DNA of 64,000 bases from Piscinibacter sp. XHJ-5 (GCF_029855045.1 NZ_CP123228.1:1-64000); one strand, 5' to 3'. Counted from the stretch's first letter, positions 1 through 8,923 are shown. Notes: generated by a model from the letters alone, not told the origin. Translations and numbers: made by a program.

Positions 1-169
1 TCGGGAAACCCACTATTACACCAAAAACCCCCTTTGAAGTCAAAGACTTGGACGGCAGGATGCGGTGTCCGAGGGGTCTTGACCGAGCATTCGGAACTGT
101 GGATAACCAGCCCCTCGGCCGATTCGGGGGACGTACAATCCGGCCGCTCCGAAAAGAGTTTTCCACAAC
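1..169 (+). promoter_or_regulatory. DnaA-box region upstream of dnaA
   Basis: Non-coding leader of dnaA. It holds a consensus DnaA box TGTGGATAA at 98-106 and a near-consensus box TTTTCCACA at 159-167 that ends just before the ATG of dnaA. This suits an autoregulated dnaA promoter and one side of a bipartite origin. No clear AT-rich unwinding element is visible here. Confidence 0.6.
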
Positions 170-1600
170 ATGAGCGCTGACCTCTGGCAGCGTGGCTGCG
201 AGCGACTTGCCGCCGAACTGCCCGAACAACAATTCAACACCTGGATTCGCCCGCTGCCGGCCGCCGATGTCGCGGACGGCGGCGCCGGCGACGCCGTGGT
301 GACCTTGCGGGTGCCCAACCGCTTCAAGCTGGACTGGATCCGCAACCAGTACGCCGGCCGGATCGAGGCCGTGCTGACCGAACTGGCCGGCAAGCCGGTG
401 CGCCTTGAAATCGCGCTGGCGCCTCGCGACGCCGCCGATCGGCCAGCCGCCAATGCCGCCACCTACCCCGCCGCCGTCAACGTCTCGAGCGTCGGGCCGG
501 TGCGTGCGGCCGCTGCGCTGAACGGCGCACCGCTTCTCACCGCCGTTCCGCCGTCACCGCCCGGTGCGCGCGAGCTGTCGCGCCACCGGCTGAACCTGAA
601 CCTCACGTTCGACACGCTGGTGCCGGGCCGTGCCAACCAGATGGCGCGCACGGCGGCGCTGCATGTCGCCGGCGCACCGGGGCAGATGTACAACCCGCTG
701 TTCATCTACGGCGGCGTCGGCCTCGGCAAGACCCACCTGATCCATGCGGTGGGCAATGCGCTGCTGGCCGACAAGCCCGACGCGCGCATCCTGTACCTGC
801 ACGCCGAGCAGTTCATCACCGACGTGGTGAAGAACTACCAGCGCAAGACCTTCGACGAGCTCAAGGCCAAGTACCACTCGCTCGACCTGCTGCTGATCGA
901 TGACGTGCAGTTCTTCGCCGGCAAGGAGCGCACGCAGGAGGAGTTCTTCAACGCCTTCGAAGCCCTGCTCGCCAAGCGCGCGCACATCATCATGACCAGC
1001 GACACCTACCCGAAGGGGCTGGTGGACATCGACGAGCGTCTGACTTCGCGCTTCGACGCCGGCCTGACGGTGGCGATCGAGCCGCCCGAGCTGGAGATGC
1101 GCGTGGCCATCCTGATGCGCAAGGCCGACGCCGAAGGCGCGACGATGCCGGAGGACGTGGCCTTCTTCGTGGCGAAGAACGTGCGCGCCAACGTGCGCGA
1201 GCTCGAAGGAGCGCTGCGCAAGATCCTGGCGTACTCGCGCTTCTCGCACAAGGACATCAACATCCAGCTCGCTCGCGAGGCGCTGAAGGACCTGCTCTCG
1301 ATCCAGAACCGTCAGGTCGGCGTCGAGAACATCCAGAAGACGGTGGCCGATTTCTACAAGATCAAGGTCGCCGACATGTATTCGAAGAAGCGGCCGGCCA
1401 GCATCGCGCGGCCGCGCCAGATCGCGATGTACCTCGCCAAGGAAATGACCCAGAAGAGCCTGCCCGAGATCGGCGAACTGTTCGGTGGTCGCGACCACAC
1501 CACCGTGCTGCACGCGGTGCGCAAGATCGCGGCCGAGCGGCAGAAGAACACGGAGCTGAACCAGCAGCTCCACGTGCTCGAACAGACACTCAAGGGCTGA
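170..1600 (+). CDS. dnaA: chromosomal replication initiator DnaA
   Basis: DnaA binds 9-bp DnaA boxes as an ATP-bound filament and opens the origin. The 476-residue protein shows a conserved N-terminal domain starting LWQRGCERL, a proline/alanine-rich variable linker at about 90-140, the AAA+ core with Walker A GGVGLGKT near residue 181 and Walker B LLLIDDVQ near 240, and the C-terminal DNA-binding helix-turn-helix with the DnaA signature [11 protein letters not shown] near 438. The length is normal for betaproteobacteria. The ATG directly follows a DnaA box, which points to autoregulation. dnaN and gyrB follow on the same strand, the standard origin order. Confidence 0.99.
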   Translation: MSADLWQRGCERLAAELPEQQFNTWIRPLPAADVADGGAGDAVVTLRVPNRFKLDWIRNQYAGRIEAVLTELAGKPVRLEIALAPRDAADRPAANAATYPAAVNVSSVGPVRAAAALNGAPLLTAVPPSPPGARELSRHRLNLNLTFDTLVPGRANQMARTAALHVAGAPGQMYNPLFIYGGVGLGKTHLIHAVGNALLADKPDARILYLHAEQFITDVVKNYQRKTFDELKAKYHSLDLLLIDDVQFFAGKERTQEEFFNAFEALLAKRAHIIMTSDTYPKGLVDIDERLTSRFDAGLTVAIEPPELEMRVAILMRKADAEGATMPEDVAFFVAKNVRANVRELEGALRKILAYSRFSHKDINIQLAREALKDLLSIQNRQVGVENIQKTVADFYKIKVADMYSKKRPASIARPRQIAMYLAKEMTQKSLPEIGELFGGRDHTTVLHAVRKIAAERQKNTELNQQLHVLEQTLKG

Positions 1601-1834
1601 TCACATTGAACCGTCGCTCGTCAAGCAACAAGGGTGGGGACAACTCTTGAACAAGCGACGGGATGTCCACAGCAACACGCCTTCGGCCGAAGTTGTGGGT
1701 CGCGAGTCCCGCCCATCCCAGGTGGCGGCCCACAGGGTTCACCGGGACGTAAACGGTTGACAGAAAAAGGGAAAATGGCGTTCTCCACAGACGCCCCTCA
1801 GGCTCTACTAGAACGACCAAGTTAAGAGGTTCAT
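1601..1834 (+). other. dnaA-dnaN intergenic region, candidate oriC
   Basis: A 234-bp non-coding gap between dnaA and dnaN, a usual site of oriC. It contains several degenerate DnaA-box-like cores (TGTCCACAG near 1661, TTGTGGGTC near 1692, CCCACAGGG near 1729, CTCCACAGA near 1785) and a short A-rich stretch near 1764. No perfect box is present. Origin function is inferred from position and weak boxes only; cumulative GC skew would be decisive. Confidence 0.45.
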
Positions 1835-2953
1835 ATGATTGTCTTGAAGGCAACGCAAGAAAAATTGTTGAACGCCCTGCAGGCGGTGTCGGGCATCGTC
1901 GAACGTCGGCACACGCTGCCCATCCTCGCCAACGTACTGCTGCGCAAGACCGGCGGCGCGATCGAGTTCACCACGTCCGACCTCGAGATCCAGGTGCGCA
2001 CCAGCGCCGAGCTCGACGGCGATCCCGCGAACTTCGCCACCACGGTGGGTGCGCGCAAGCTGATCGACATCCTGCGTGCGCTGCCGGCGGACCAGACCGT
2101 GACGCTGAGCGCCAACCAGAACAAGCTCACGCTGCAAGGCGGCAAGAGCCGTTTCACGCTGCAGACCTTGCCGAGCGACGACTTCCCGCTGGTGCAGGAA
2201 GCGGCCGACTTCGGGCCGATGTTCAGCGTGCCGCAGAAGACGCTCAAGCACCTCATCAACCAGGTGCATTTCGCGATGGCGGTGCACGACATTCGCTACT
2301 ACCTCAACGGCATCCTGTTCGTCGCCGAAGGCAAGAACCTCACGCTGGTGGCCACCGACGGACACCGCCTCGCGCTTGCGCAGGCGACGCTCGACGTGGA
2401 GATCCCCAAGCAGGAAGTCATCCTGCCACGCAAGACGGTGCTCGAGCTGCAGCGCCTGCTGAAGGACGAGAAGGACGGCGACGAAGGCCCGATCGAGATG
2501 CGCTTCGCCGGCAACCAGGCCAAGTTCAGCTTCTCCGGCATGGAATTCGTCACCAAGCTCGTCGAGGGCAAGTTCCCCGACTACAACCGCGTGATCCCAA
2601 AGAACCACAAGAACCACGTGACGCTGGGACGTGCGCCGCTGCTGTCGAGCCTGCAGCGCGCGGCCATCCTGACCAGCGAGAAGTTCAAGGGTGTGCGCGT
2701 CAACATCGAGCCCGGCACGTTGCGCATCGCGTCGAGCAACGCCGAGCAGGAAGAGGCCAAGGAAGAGCTCGAGGTCGACTACAACGGCGACACGATCGAG
2801 ATCGGCTTCAACGTCACCTACCTGATGGATGCGCTGGCCAACATGAGTCAGGAAATGGTGAAGATCGAGCTGCAGGACACCAACTCCAGCGCGTTGATCA
2901 CGGTGCCCGAGCAGAGCGGATTCAAGTACGTGGTAATGCCGATGCGCATTTGA
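1835..2953 (+). CDS. dnaN: DNA polymerase III beta sliding clamp
   Basis: DnaN forms the dimeric ring that tethers DNA polymerase III and other partners to DNA. At 372 residues it has the usual length for three tandem clamp domains and ends in the typical VVMPMRI tail, where the C-terminal MPMR segment lines the partner-binding pocket. The ATG follows AAGAGGT, a good ribosome-binding site. It lies between dnaA and gyrB on the same strand. Confidence 0.99.
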   Translation: MIVLKATQEKLLNALQAVSGIVERRHTLPILANVLLRKTGGAIEFTTSDLEIQVRTSAELDGDPANFATTVGARKLIDILRALPADQTVTLSANQNKLTLQGGKSRFTLQTLPSDDFPLVQEAADFGPMFSVPQKTLKHLINQVHFAMAVHDIRYYLNGILFVAEGKNLTLVATDGHRLALAQATLDVEIPKQEVILPRKTVLELQRLLKDEKDGDEGPIEMRFAGNQAKFSFSGMEFVTKLVEGKFPDYNRVIPKNHKNHVTLGRAPLLSSLQRAAILTSEKFKGVRVNIEPGTLRIASSNAEQEEAKEELEVDYNGDTIEIGFNVTYLMDALANMSQEMVKIELQDTNSSALITVPEQSGFKYVVMPMRI

Positions 2954-2978
2954 GCGGCGTTCCTGCGAACGCATCACG

Positions 2979-3010
2979 AGCGGGCTGCGGCCCGCTTCCG
3001 TGTTTTCTAT
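2979..3010 (+). terminator. weak hairpin terminator after dnaN
   Basis: A 7-bp perfect stem AGCGGGC/GCCCGCT (2979-2985 with 2990-2996, loop TGCG) is followed by a short T-containing run ending TTTTC. It sits in the dnaN-gyrB gap and may partly separate the two genes. Confidence 0.5.
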
Positions 3011-3046
3011 GGGAACCCGGCGCGATGGTGACGGGCCCCAAAGTGA

Positions 3047-5587
<2,541 letters not shown>

Positions 5588-5642
5588 GCTGCTGTTGCGG
5601 CGTTGAATCGCCAGGGACTGCGCTGAGCTTGCAGCAAAGAAA

Positions 5643-5667
5643 AAGGGGCGCCGAAACGGCGCCCCTT
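5643..5667 (-). terminator. strong intrinsic terminator, main use on the minus strand
   Basis: An 11-bp perfect stem (5643-5653 with 5657-5667) closes on an AAA loop. Read on the minus strand, the stem is followed by a run of five T and more T-rich sequence (complement of 5634-5642), the classic terminator tail. On the plus strand only a weak TTCAATTT tail follows. It therefore ends the minus-strand tRNA/rtcB operon and may also stop gyrB transcripts. Confidence 0.85.
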
Positions 5668-5690
5668 CAATTTGGCGATGACGAGGATCG

Positions 5691-5778
5691 AGGAGACCTC
5701 TTTCCTGAGCTACGGGCTTCGCAGCCGGCGGGACTCGAACCCGCGACCTCCGGCGCCGCGTGGCGCCAGTGCTCTGAC
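5691..5778 (-). ncRNA. permuted tRNA-like unit with a capped acceptor
   Basis: In transcription order this holds a tRNA 3' half, with a canonical T-arm GCGGG-TTCGAGT-CCCGC at 5728-5744, directly followed by a 5' half with TAGCTCAG. The facing acceptor strands pair CGGCT with AGCC(C)G around a GCGA tetraloop (5719-5722), so the two halves are joined by a GNRA cap instead of free ends. Upstream of the T-arm is a 6-bp palindromic hairpin GGCGCC/GGCGCC (5752-5767), like a long variable arm. The D-arm is short and the anticodon arm cannot be closed convincingly, so this may be a degenerate copy. The operon terminator follows. Confidence 0.5.
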
Positions 5779-5839
5779 CTGTAGTCTCCACAGCATTCAT
5801 CGCAAAGCGATCCCGCCGAAAGACGGTGACAAGGGACGG
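5779..5839 (-). repeat. intervening structured element, copy B
   Basis: A 61-nt element between the permuted tRNA and the next tRNA-like unit. It starts with CCGTCCCTTGTC, has two hairpins (CCGTC-TTTC-GGCGG and ATCGC-TTT-GCGAT), and ends with GAATGC, nine variable bases and TACAG. It shares its start, hairpin, GAATGC and TACAG, with the same spacing of nine, with the copy at 5928-5984. The family is not recognised. It lacks the hammerhead core and is far too short for a group I intron. Confidence 0.6.
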
Positions 5840-5841
5840 TG

Positions 5842-5927
5842 AAACGAACGTGCTCTATCCGACTGAGCTACGGTCCCCCTGACATGGGACCGGCGGGACT
5901 CGAACCCGCGACCACGAGCGTTCAAAG
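5842..5927 (-). tRNA. circularly permuted tRNA (3' half precedes 5' half)
   Basis: On the minus strand the 3' half comes first: anticodon-stem strand GAACG (5919-5923), T-arm GCGGG-TTCGAGT-CCCGC (5893-5909), acceptor CGGTCCC (5886-5892) and discriminator A (5885). After a 7-nt linker the 5' half follows: acceptor GGGACCG (5871-5877), TA, and D-arm GCTC...GAGC (5852-5868) with loop AGTCGGATA. A26 and anticodon-stem strand CGTTC (5846-5850) end it. The acceptor pairs 7/7 and the anticodon stem 5/5 across the break. No CCA is encoded. The 5' half resembles bacterial tRNA-Arg, but the anticodon cannot be assigned because the joining point in the loop is unknown. A 9-nt variable region is unusual. 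Confidence 0.75.
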
Positions 5928-5984
5928 CTGTAGGTCCACCTGCATTCCCGTCTTCCGACGGAAAACAAGCGCGACAAGGGACGG
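5928..5984 (-). repeat. intervening structured element, copy A
   Basis: A 57-nt element directly upstream, in transcription, of the permuted tRNA 3' half. It has CCGTCCCTTGTC (5973-5984), a hairpin CCGTC-GGAA-GACGG, GAATGC (5942-5947), nine variable bases and TACAG (5928-5932). Together with copy B it brackets the permuted tRNA exactly at the two open ends of its anticodon loop. Confidence 0.6.
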
Positions 5985-6109
5985 CAAGACGTCGCCGGTC
6001 GCCCGGCGGCGAGGCATGCGACGAGCGTCACGAGAGCTGCCTCCCGAGGTCACCGGGGGGAGGTTTGCGACCTCCGCGGCATGGTGGTGCTGTACTCCCG
6101 CGGGCATTC
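5985..6109 (-). other. degenerate tRNA-like unit with partial element copy C
   Basis: Minus strand: a third GAATGC-N9-TACAG block (6090-6109) is followed by a T-arm-like hairpin GGAGG-TCGCAAA-CCTCC (near 6059-6075). A self-complementary block CCTCCC...GGGAGG and a GCAGCTC segment come next, before element copy A. The order matches the other two units (element end, 3' half, 5' half, element start), but the D-arm does not fold and no acceptor pairing is convincing. It looks like a decayed permuted tRNA. Confidence 0.4.
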
Positions 6110-6178
6110 GCATGCGGCGCCTTCCTACTTCTTCTTCACTGCACGTTCGCGCTCGGTCTGGTCGTTGTGTTGTCGATT

Positions 6179-6502
6179 TCAACTCAGGCGCGATCCCTTC
6201 GGCAGGCGCGCGGCCAGCGCGCAGGTGCAGCGGTCGCGACGGAACAGCTTCAGCTTCGTCACGCCCGGCACCACCTCGAACAGGTTGATGCGAGGCGCGC
6301 CACACAGCGCGATGATCGGGTGAACATCGATCGCCGATTGACGGCCGCTGGCCACGTTGATGCCACCGCGCAGCGTGCGCAGTGGCGTCTCGCCGTCGTC
6401 CCAGGCGACCGCGTCGGTCGCGTAGTGCAGAGCCGCTTGCTGCAGCGTGATCCAGCGCTGCGGCGTGCCCTGGATGTCCAGTTGCAGTACATGCTGGTGC
6501 AT
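6179..6502 (-). CDS. HNH-family protein lacking its HNH core
   Basis: A 107-residue protein whose first ~94 residues match my recollection of the N-terminal half of a proteobacterial/phage HNH endonuclease family (start MHQHVLQLDIQGTPQRWITL, then LRTLRGG, SGRQS, and LFRRDRCTCA). In that family RDR.TCA continues into YCG and the HNH zinc/catalytic segment. Here it jumps straight to LAARLPKGSRLS, which resembles the family's C-terminal tail. An in-frame internal deletion of the catalytic core is the simplest reading. A strong ribosome-binding site GAGGAGG precedes the ATG. It lies 56 bp after rtcB in the same operon. A folded non-catalytic role or decay are both possible. Confidence 0.7.
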   Translation of the reverse strand: MHQHVLQLDIQGTPQRWITLQQAALHYATDAVAWDDGETPLRTLRGGINVASGRQSAIDVHPIIALCGAPRINLFEVVPGVTKLKLFRRDRCTCALAARLPKGSRLS

Positions 6503-6558
6503 GGGAATTCCTCCTCTCCTTCAGCTTTGCGGGCCGAAGGAGCGCACCAGCGACTCCT

Positions 6559-7761
6559 TCAGCCCTTCACGCACAACACCTGCTTGAGCGTGTGCTCCAC
6601 GCTCACCAGGTCGCCCTGGGCGGCCATCACCGCGTCGATGTCCTTGTAGGCACCGGGAATCTCGTCGAGCACGCCTTCGTCCTTGCGGCACTCCACGCCG
6701 GCGGTTTGCGCCGCCAGCGCGTCGAGGTCGAACAGGCGCTTGGCCGCGCCACGCGAGTGACGACGACCTGCGCCGTGCGAGCACGAGCAGTACGCCAAGG
6801 GGTTGCCCTTGCCGCGCACGATGTACGACTTGGCGCCCATCGAGCCGGGGATGATCCCGAGCTGGCCTTCGCGCGCGCTCACCGCGCCCTTGCGGGTAAT
6901 CCACACCTGCGAGCCGAAGTGCTCTTCGACAGTCGCGTAGTTGTGGTGGCAGTTGATCGCTTCCTGGGTGGAACCGATCTCCCGGCCGAGCGTTTCGCGC
7001 AGCGCGCGCATCACGCGGAACAGCATCAGGTCGCGGTTCAGCGCCGCGTAGTCCTGCGCCCACTGCAAGGCCTCGACGTACTGGTGGAACTCGGGCGAGC
7101 CCTCGTTCAACCAGGCCAGGTCGCGGTCGGGCAGCGCGACGCCGGCCTTCACGGCCGCTTCGCGCGCCATGCCGATCGCGGCTTCGCCGATCGTCTTGCC
7201 GATGTTGCGTGAGCCCGAGTGAAGCATCACCCACACCGCGCCGGCCTCGTCGAGGCACAGCTCGATGAAGTGGTTGCCGCCGCCCAGCGTGCCGAGCTGC
7301 TTCCAGATCTTGCGGGCGTCGAGCGAGCCGAGCACCTGCAGGATCGAGAGCTTCTCGAAGCGGGCGTAGAGCTTGTCCATGCGTTGCTTGAGCACTCGGC
7401 CGTGCGCCGCTTCGTGGGTGGGGTTCATCTCCTTGTCGTGCAGGGAGAAGCCGACCGGCACCAGCGACTCGATCGCCGAGCGCAGGGCCGAGAGACCTGC
7501 GGGCAGATCACCCGCCTGCAGGTCGGTGCGCAGCGCACACATGCCGCAGCCGATGTCCACGCCGACGGCGGCCGGGATGATCGCGCCGCGGGTCGGGATC
7601 ACCGAGCCCACGGTCGCACCCTTGCCCAGGTGCACGTCCGGCATGATGGCGACGTGGCCTGCCACGATGGGCAAGCCCGCGATGTTGCGGATCTGGTTCA
7701 GCGCCTGGTGGTCCACCTCGACGCCTTCGGTCCATCCCTGGACGTTCTTCATCAGCTCCAT
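6559..7761 (-). CDS. rtcB: RNA-splicing ligase RtcB
   Basis: RtcB seals RNA 2',3'-cyclic-phosphate or 3'-phosphate ends to 5'-OH ends using GTP and Mn2+, and acts in tRNA splicing or repair. The 400-residue protein (E. coli 408) keeps the metal motif DIGCGM (D69, C72), GGGNHFIE (N163, H164), H181 in MLHSGSRNIG, HHNYATVEEH near 272-281 and the guanylylated histidine in SHGAGR (H329). All core residues seem intact. It follows seven tRNA genes, the nearest (tRNA-Arg) only 24 bp before its ATG, with no terminator between, so it should be co-transcribed with the tRNA array. An HNH-derived gene and permuted tRNA halves follow. The context points to maturing or repairing the linked tRNAs. Confidence 0.97.
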   Translation of the reverse strand: MELMKNVQGWTEGVEVDHQALNQIRNIAGLPIVAGHVAIMPDVHLGKGATVGSVIPTRGAIIPAAVGVDIGCGMCALRTDLQAGDLPAGLSALRSAIESLVPVGFSLHDKEMNPTHEAAHGRVLKQRMDKLYARFEKLSILQVLGSLDARKIWKQLGTLGGGNHFIELCLDEAGAVWVMLHSGSRNIGKTIGEAAIGMAREAAVKAGVALPDRDLAWLNEGSPEFHQYVEALQWAQDYAALNRDLMLFRVMRALRETLGREIGSTQEAINCHHNYATVEEHFGSQVWITRKGAVSAREGQLGIIPGSMGAKSYIVRGKGNPLAYCSCSHGAGRRHSRGAAKRLFDLDALAAQTAGVECRKDEGVLDEIPGAYKDIDAVMAAQGDLVSVEHTLKQVLCVKG

Positions 7762-7784
7762 GGCTGTTCTCCTTGGTTCTCAGT

Positions 7785-7860
7785 TGGTGCGTCCGGGTGG
7801 TCTTGAACCACCGCCCTCGGCCTTCGCACGGCCGCGCTCTGTCCGCTGAGCTACGGACGC
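7785..7860 (-). tRNA. tRNA-Arg(GCG)
   Basis: Complete cloverleaf with acceptor GCGTCCG/CGGACGC, A73 and encoded CCA, D-arm GCTC/GAGC, anticodon stem CGGCC/GGCCG and T-arm GGTGG-TTCAAGA-CCACC. The anticodon loop GTGCGAA gives GCG, reading CGC/CGU. Bacteria normally read these codons with an ACG (inosine) tRNA, so this isoacceptor is unusual. It is the last tRNA before rtcB. Confidence 0.9.
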
Positions 7861-7866
7861 ATCTAT

Positions 7867-7941
7867 TGGTAGCCCCCGGGAATTCCGAGATCCCGACCGT
7901 CGCTTTGTAAGAGCGCTGCTCTGCCTCTGAGCTAGGGGGCT
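7867..7941 (-). tRNA. tRNA-Val(TAC) with aberrant T-arm
   Basis: Acceptor AGCCCCC/GGGGGCT, A73, encoded CCA, D-arm GCTC/GAGC and anticodon loop CTTACAA (TAC). The anticodon stem has one mismatch (G27-A43). The T-arm is abnormal: GGGA/TCCC encloses TCTCGGAAT, so the TTC of a normal T-loop is absent. It may be a specialised or a decaying tRNA. Confidence 0.75.
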
Positions 7942-7947
7942 GTGGGT

Positions 7948-8024
7948 TGGCAGGGGTGGCAGGATTCGAACCTGCGTAGCACCGGTTCAAAGCCGGCTGT
8001 CTGAGGCCACTCGACTACACCCCG
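7948..8024 (-). tRNA. tRNA-Gln(TTG)
   Basis: Acceptor CGGGGTG/CACCCCT with a C1-T72 mismatch, G73 as expected for Gln, encoded CCA, a 3-bp D-stem GTC/GAC, anticodon loop CTTTGAA (TTG) and T-arm GCAGG-TTCGAAT-CCTGC. An open 1-72 pair is a known feature of bacterial tRNA-Gln. Confidence 0.88.
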
Positions 8025-8036
8025 TCAGATGGGTAC

Positions 8037-8111
8037 TGGTGCGGACGCAGGGGATCGAACCCTGGCCTGCCGGTCAAAAGCCGGCTGCTCTACCCCTTGA
8101 GCTACACCCGC
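8037..8111 (-). tRNA. tRNA-Lys(TTT) with G37
   Basis: Acceptor GCGGGTG/CGTCCGC, A73, encoded CCA, and anticodon stem GCCGG/CCGGC. The anticodon loop CTTTTGA gives TTT, but position 37 is G where tRNA-Lys normally has A (t6A). T-arm CAGGG-TTCGATC-CCCTG. Confidence 0.88.
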
Positions 8112-8114
8112 GTG

Positions 8115-8189
8115 TGGCGTCCCGTACGGGAATCGAACCCGTGTTTCGACGTTGAAAGGGTCGTGTCCTTGCCGTTGGACGAACGGGAC
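8115..8189 (-). tRNA. tRNA-Glu(TTC)
   Basis: Acceptor GTCCCGT/ACGGGAC, G73, encoded CCA, D-stem GTCC/GGAC, anticodon loop CTTTCAA (TTC) and T-arm ACGGG-TTCGATT-CCCGT. The 31-39 pair of the anticodon stem is C-C. It is otherwise close to standard bacterial tRNA-Glu and lies 3 nt after tRNA-Lys's acceptor in the array. Confidence 0.88.
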
Positions 8190-8200
8190 TGCAAGAGAAC

Positions 8201-8291
8201 TGGCGGAGAGCACAGGACTCGAACCTGTGCAGCGCTTTCGCACCGGCATCGTTAGCCAAGCCGACCCCTTACCGCTCTCGGGCAGCTCTCC
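8201..8291 (-). tRNA. tRNA-Ser-like, expanded anticodon loop (GCT?)
   Basis: Type II tRNA of 91 nt with acceptor GGAGAGC/GCTCTCC, G73, encoded CCA, long variable arm and T-arm ACAGG-TTCGAGT-CCTGT, all serine-like. The anticodon stem TCGGC/GCCGG closes a 12-nt loop instead of 7 (TTGGCTAACGAT). GCT within it is the likely anticodon remnant. It cannot decode normally without a rearrangement. Confidence 0.75.
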
Positions 8292-8297
8292 TTGCGC

Positions 8298-8372
8298 TGG
8301 TGGTCCGGGGTGGGAACGATCCACCGACCTGAGCCTTATGAGGACTCTGCTCTTCCACTGGGCTACCGGACC
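8298..8372 (-). tRNA. tRNA with CAT anticodon (Met or Ile2)
   Basis: Acceptor GGTCCGG/CCGGACC, A73, encoded CCA, anticodon stem GAGTC/GGCTC and loop CTCATAA (CAT). The T-loop is ATCGTTC, so the normal T54-A58 pair is swapped to A54-T58. The D-stem has a C12-A23 mismatch. Elongator Met and Ile2 (lysidine) cannot be told apart here. Confidence 0.8.
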
Positions 8373-8382
8373 GGCATCGGCG

Positions 8383-8628
8383 TCACTCGCGGAGGTAGTC
8401 GTTGCGAAGCACGCCGTCGAAAGCAGCCGCTGCGAAGGCAGCAGCGCTTGAAAGCTCCTCCCGGCGCCGCAAGGGCACGGATCGTTGCGCCCCAGCTTCT
8501 CGTGCAGGTGCTTGTCGCCGTGCACGACGCGCTGGCCGCGCTTGACCTTCGTTTCAGACGGGAAGCCCTTGCGGCGCTTGCTCGTCACCTCGAAACCAGA
8601 ACCGCTGGTCCTGCTTGTGCTGCTTCAT
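8383..8628 (-). pseudogene. SEC-C zinc-motif protein, needs three +1 frameshifts
   Basis: Starting at the ATG (8626-8628) after a strong AAGGAGG site, an 80-residue SEC-C protein can be read only if one T is skipped at three places. The motif [18 protein letters not shown] is then complete (C-x-C plus CC zinc ligands, as in the SecA tail), and the protein ends NDYLRE at 8383. All three extra bases fall in TTTC where TTC (Phe) is expected: 8593-8595, 8451-8453 and 8420-8422. Two other Phe codons are normal TTC. It sits between two tRNA blocks of the same operon. Sequencing error, decay or frameshift decoding are all possible. Confidence 0.7.
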
Positions 8629-8652
8629 GACAGCCTCCTTGTCGTGTTGGAG

Positions 8653-8737
8653 TGGTCCCCTCGGCCCGGGTCGAACGGGCATGCCTTGCGGCCACGGCTT
8701 CTGAGACCGTTGCGTCTGCCATTTCCGCCACGAGGGG
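8653..8737 (-). tRNA. tRNA-Leu(CAG)
   Basis: Type II tRNA with acceptor CCCCTCG/CGAGGGG, A73, encoded CCA, D-arm GCGGAAATGGCAGACGC and anticodon stem ACGGT/GCCGT. The loop is CTCAGAA (CAG), and the T-arm is GCCCG-TTCGACC-CGGGC. C1-G72 replaces the usual G1-C72 of tRNA-Leu, and A37 replaces the usual G37. Confidence 0.88.
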
Positions 8738-8758
8738 ATTGAATCGAATGCGCTGAGG

Positions 8759-8829
8759 GGTGACCGGTCGGATTCGAACCGACGTCAGCGGGACCACAAC
8801 CTGCGGCTCTGCCATTGAGCTACGGCCAC
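8759..8829 (-). tRNA. tRNA-His(GTG) without encoded G-1
   Basis: Acceptor GTGGCCG/CGGTCAC, C73, loop TTGTGGT (GTG) and T-arm GTCGG-TTCGAAT-CCGAC. The anticodon stem GCAGG/CCCGC has an A-C mismatch. Position -1 is T, not the G that bacterial tRNA-His genes encode, and CCA is degraded to CCT, the only array tRNA without encoded CCA. Confidence 0.82.
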
Positions 8830-8847
8830 ACCTCAGCGCACGCGAAC

Positions 8848-8923
8848 TGGTCTCGGTGGTCCGGTTCGAACGGACGACCTCATGCTCCCAAGGCATGCGC
8901 GCTTCCAACTGCGCTACACCGAG
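8848..8923 (-). tRNA. tRNA-Pro(TGG)
   Basis: Clean cloverleaf with acceptor CTCGGTG/CACCGAG, A73, encoded CCA, D-stem GCGC/GCGC, anticodon stem CATGC/GCATG, loop CTTGGGA (TGG) and T-arm GTCCG-TTCGAAC-CGGAC. All standard for Pro. Confidence 0.93.

Noticed and set aside
5842..5984. Reading the split tRNA as two ordinary interrupted tRNAs
   Set aside because: In that order the acceptors are GGGACCG with CGGCTGC, and the upstream half has no D-arm; pairing fails, while the reversed order pairs 7/7 and 5/5.
5779..5984. Group I intron in the anticodon loop
   Set aside because: 57-61 nt is far too short, and the P3-P8 core and conserved R region are not recognisable, though GGAGACTACAG in one copy is faintly similar.
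5700..6110. Permuted (two-piece) tmRNA
   Set aside because: A tmRNA has a degenerate D-arm and a GGGG-type acceptor with a coding tag. Here there is a normal GCTC/GAGC D-arm and no tag reading frame.
8025..8588. A long minus-strand open frame across tRNA-Ser, tRNA-Glu and the SEC-C gene
   Set aside because: It runs through several tRNA cloverleaves. Only its N-terminal portion (the uncorrected SEC-C frame) has meaning.
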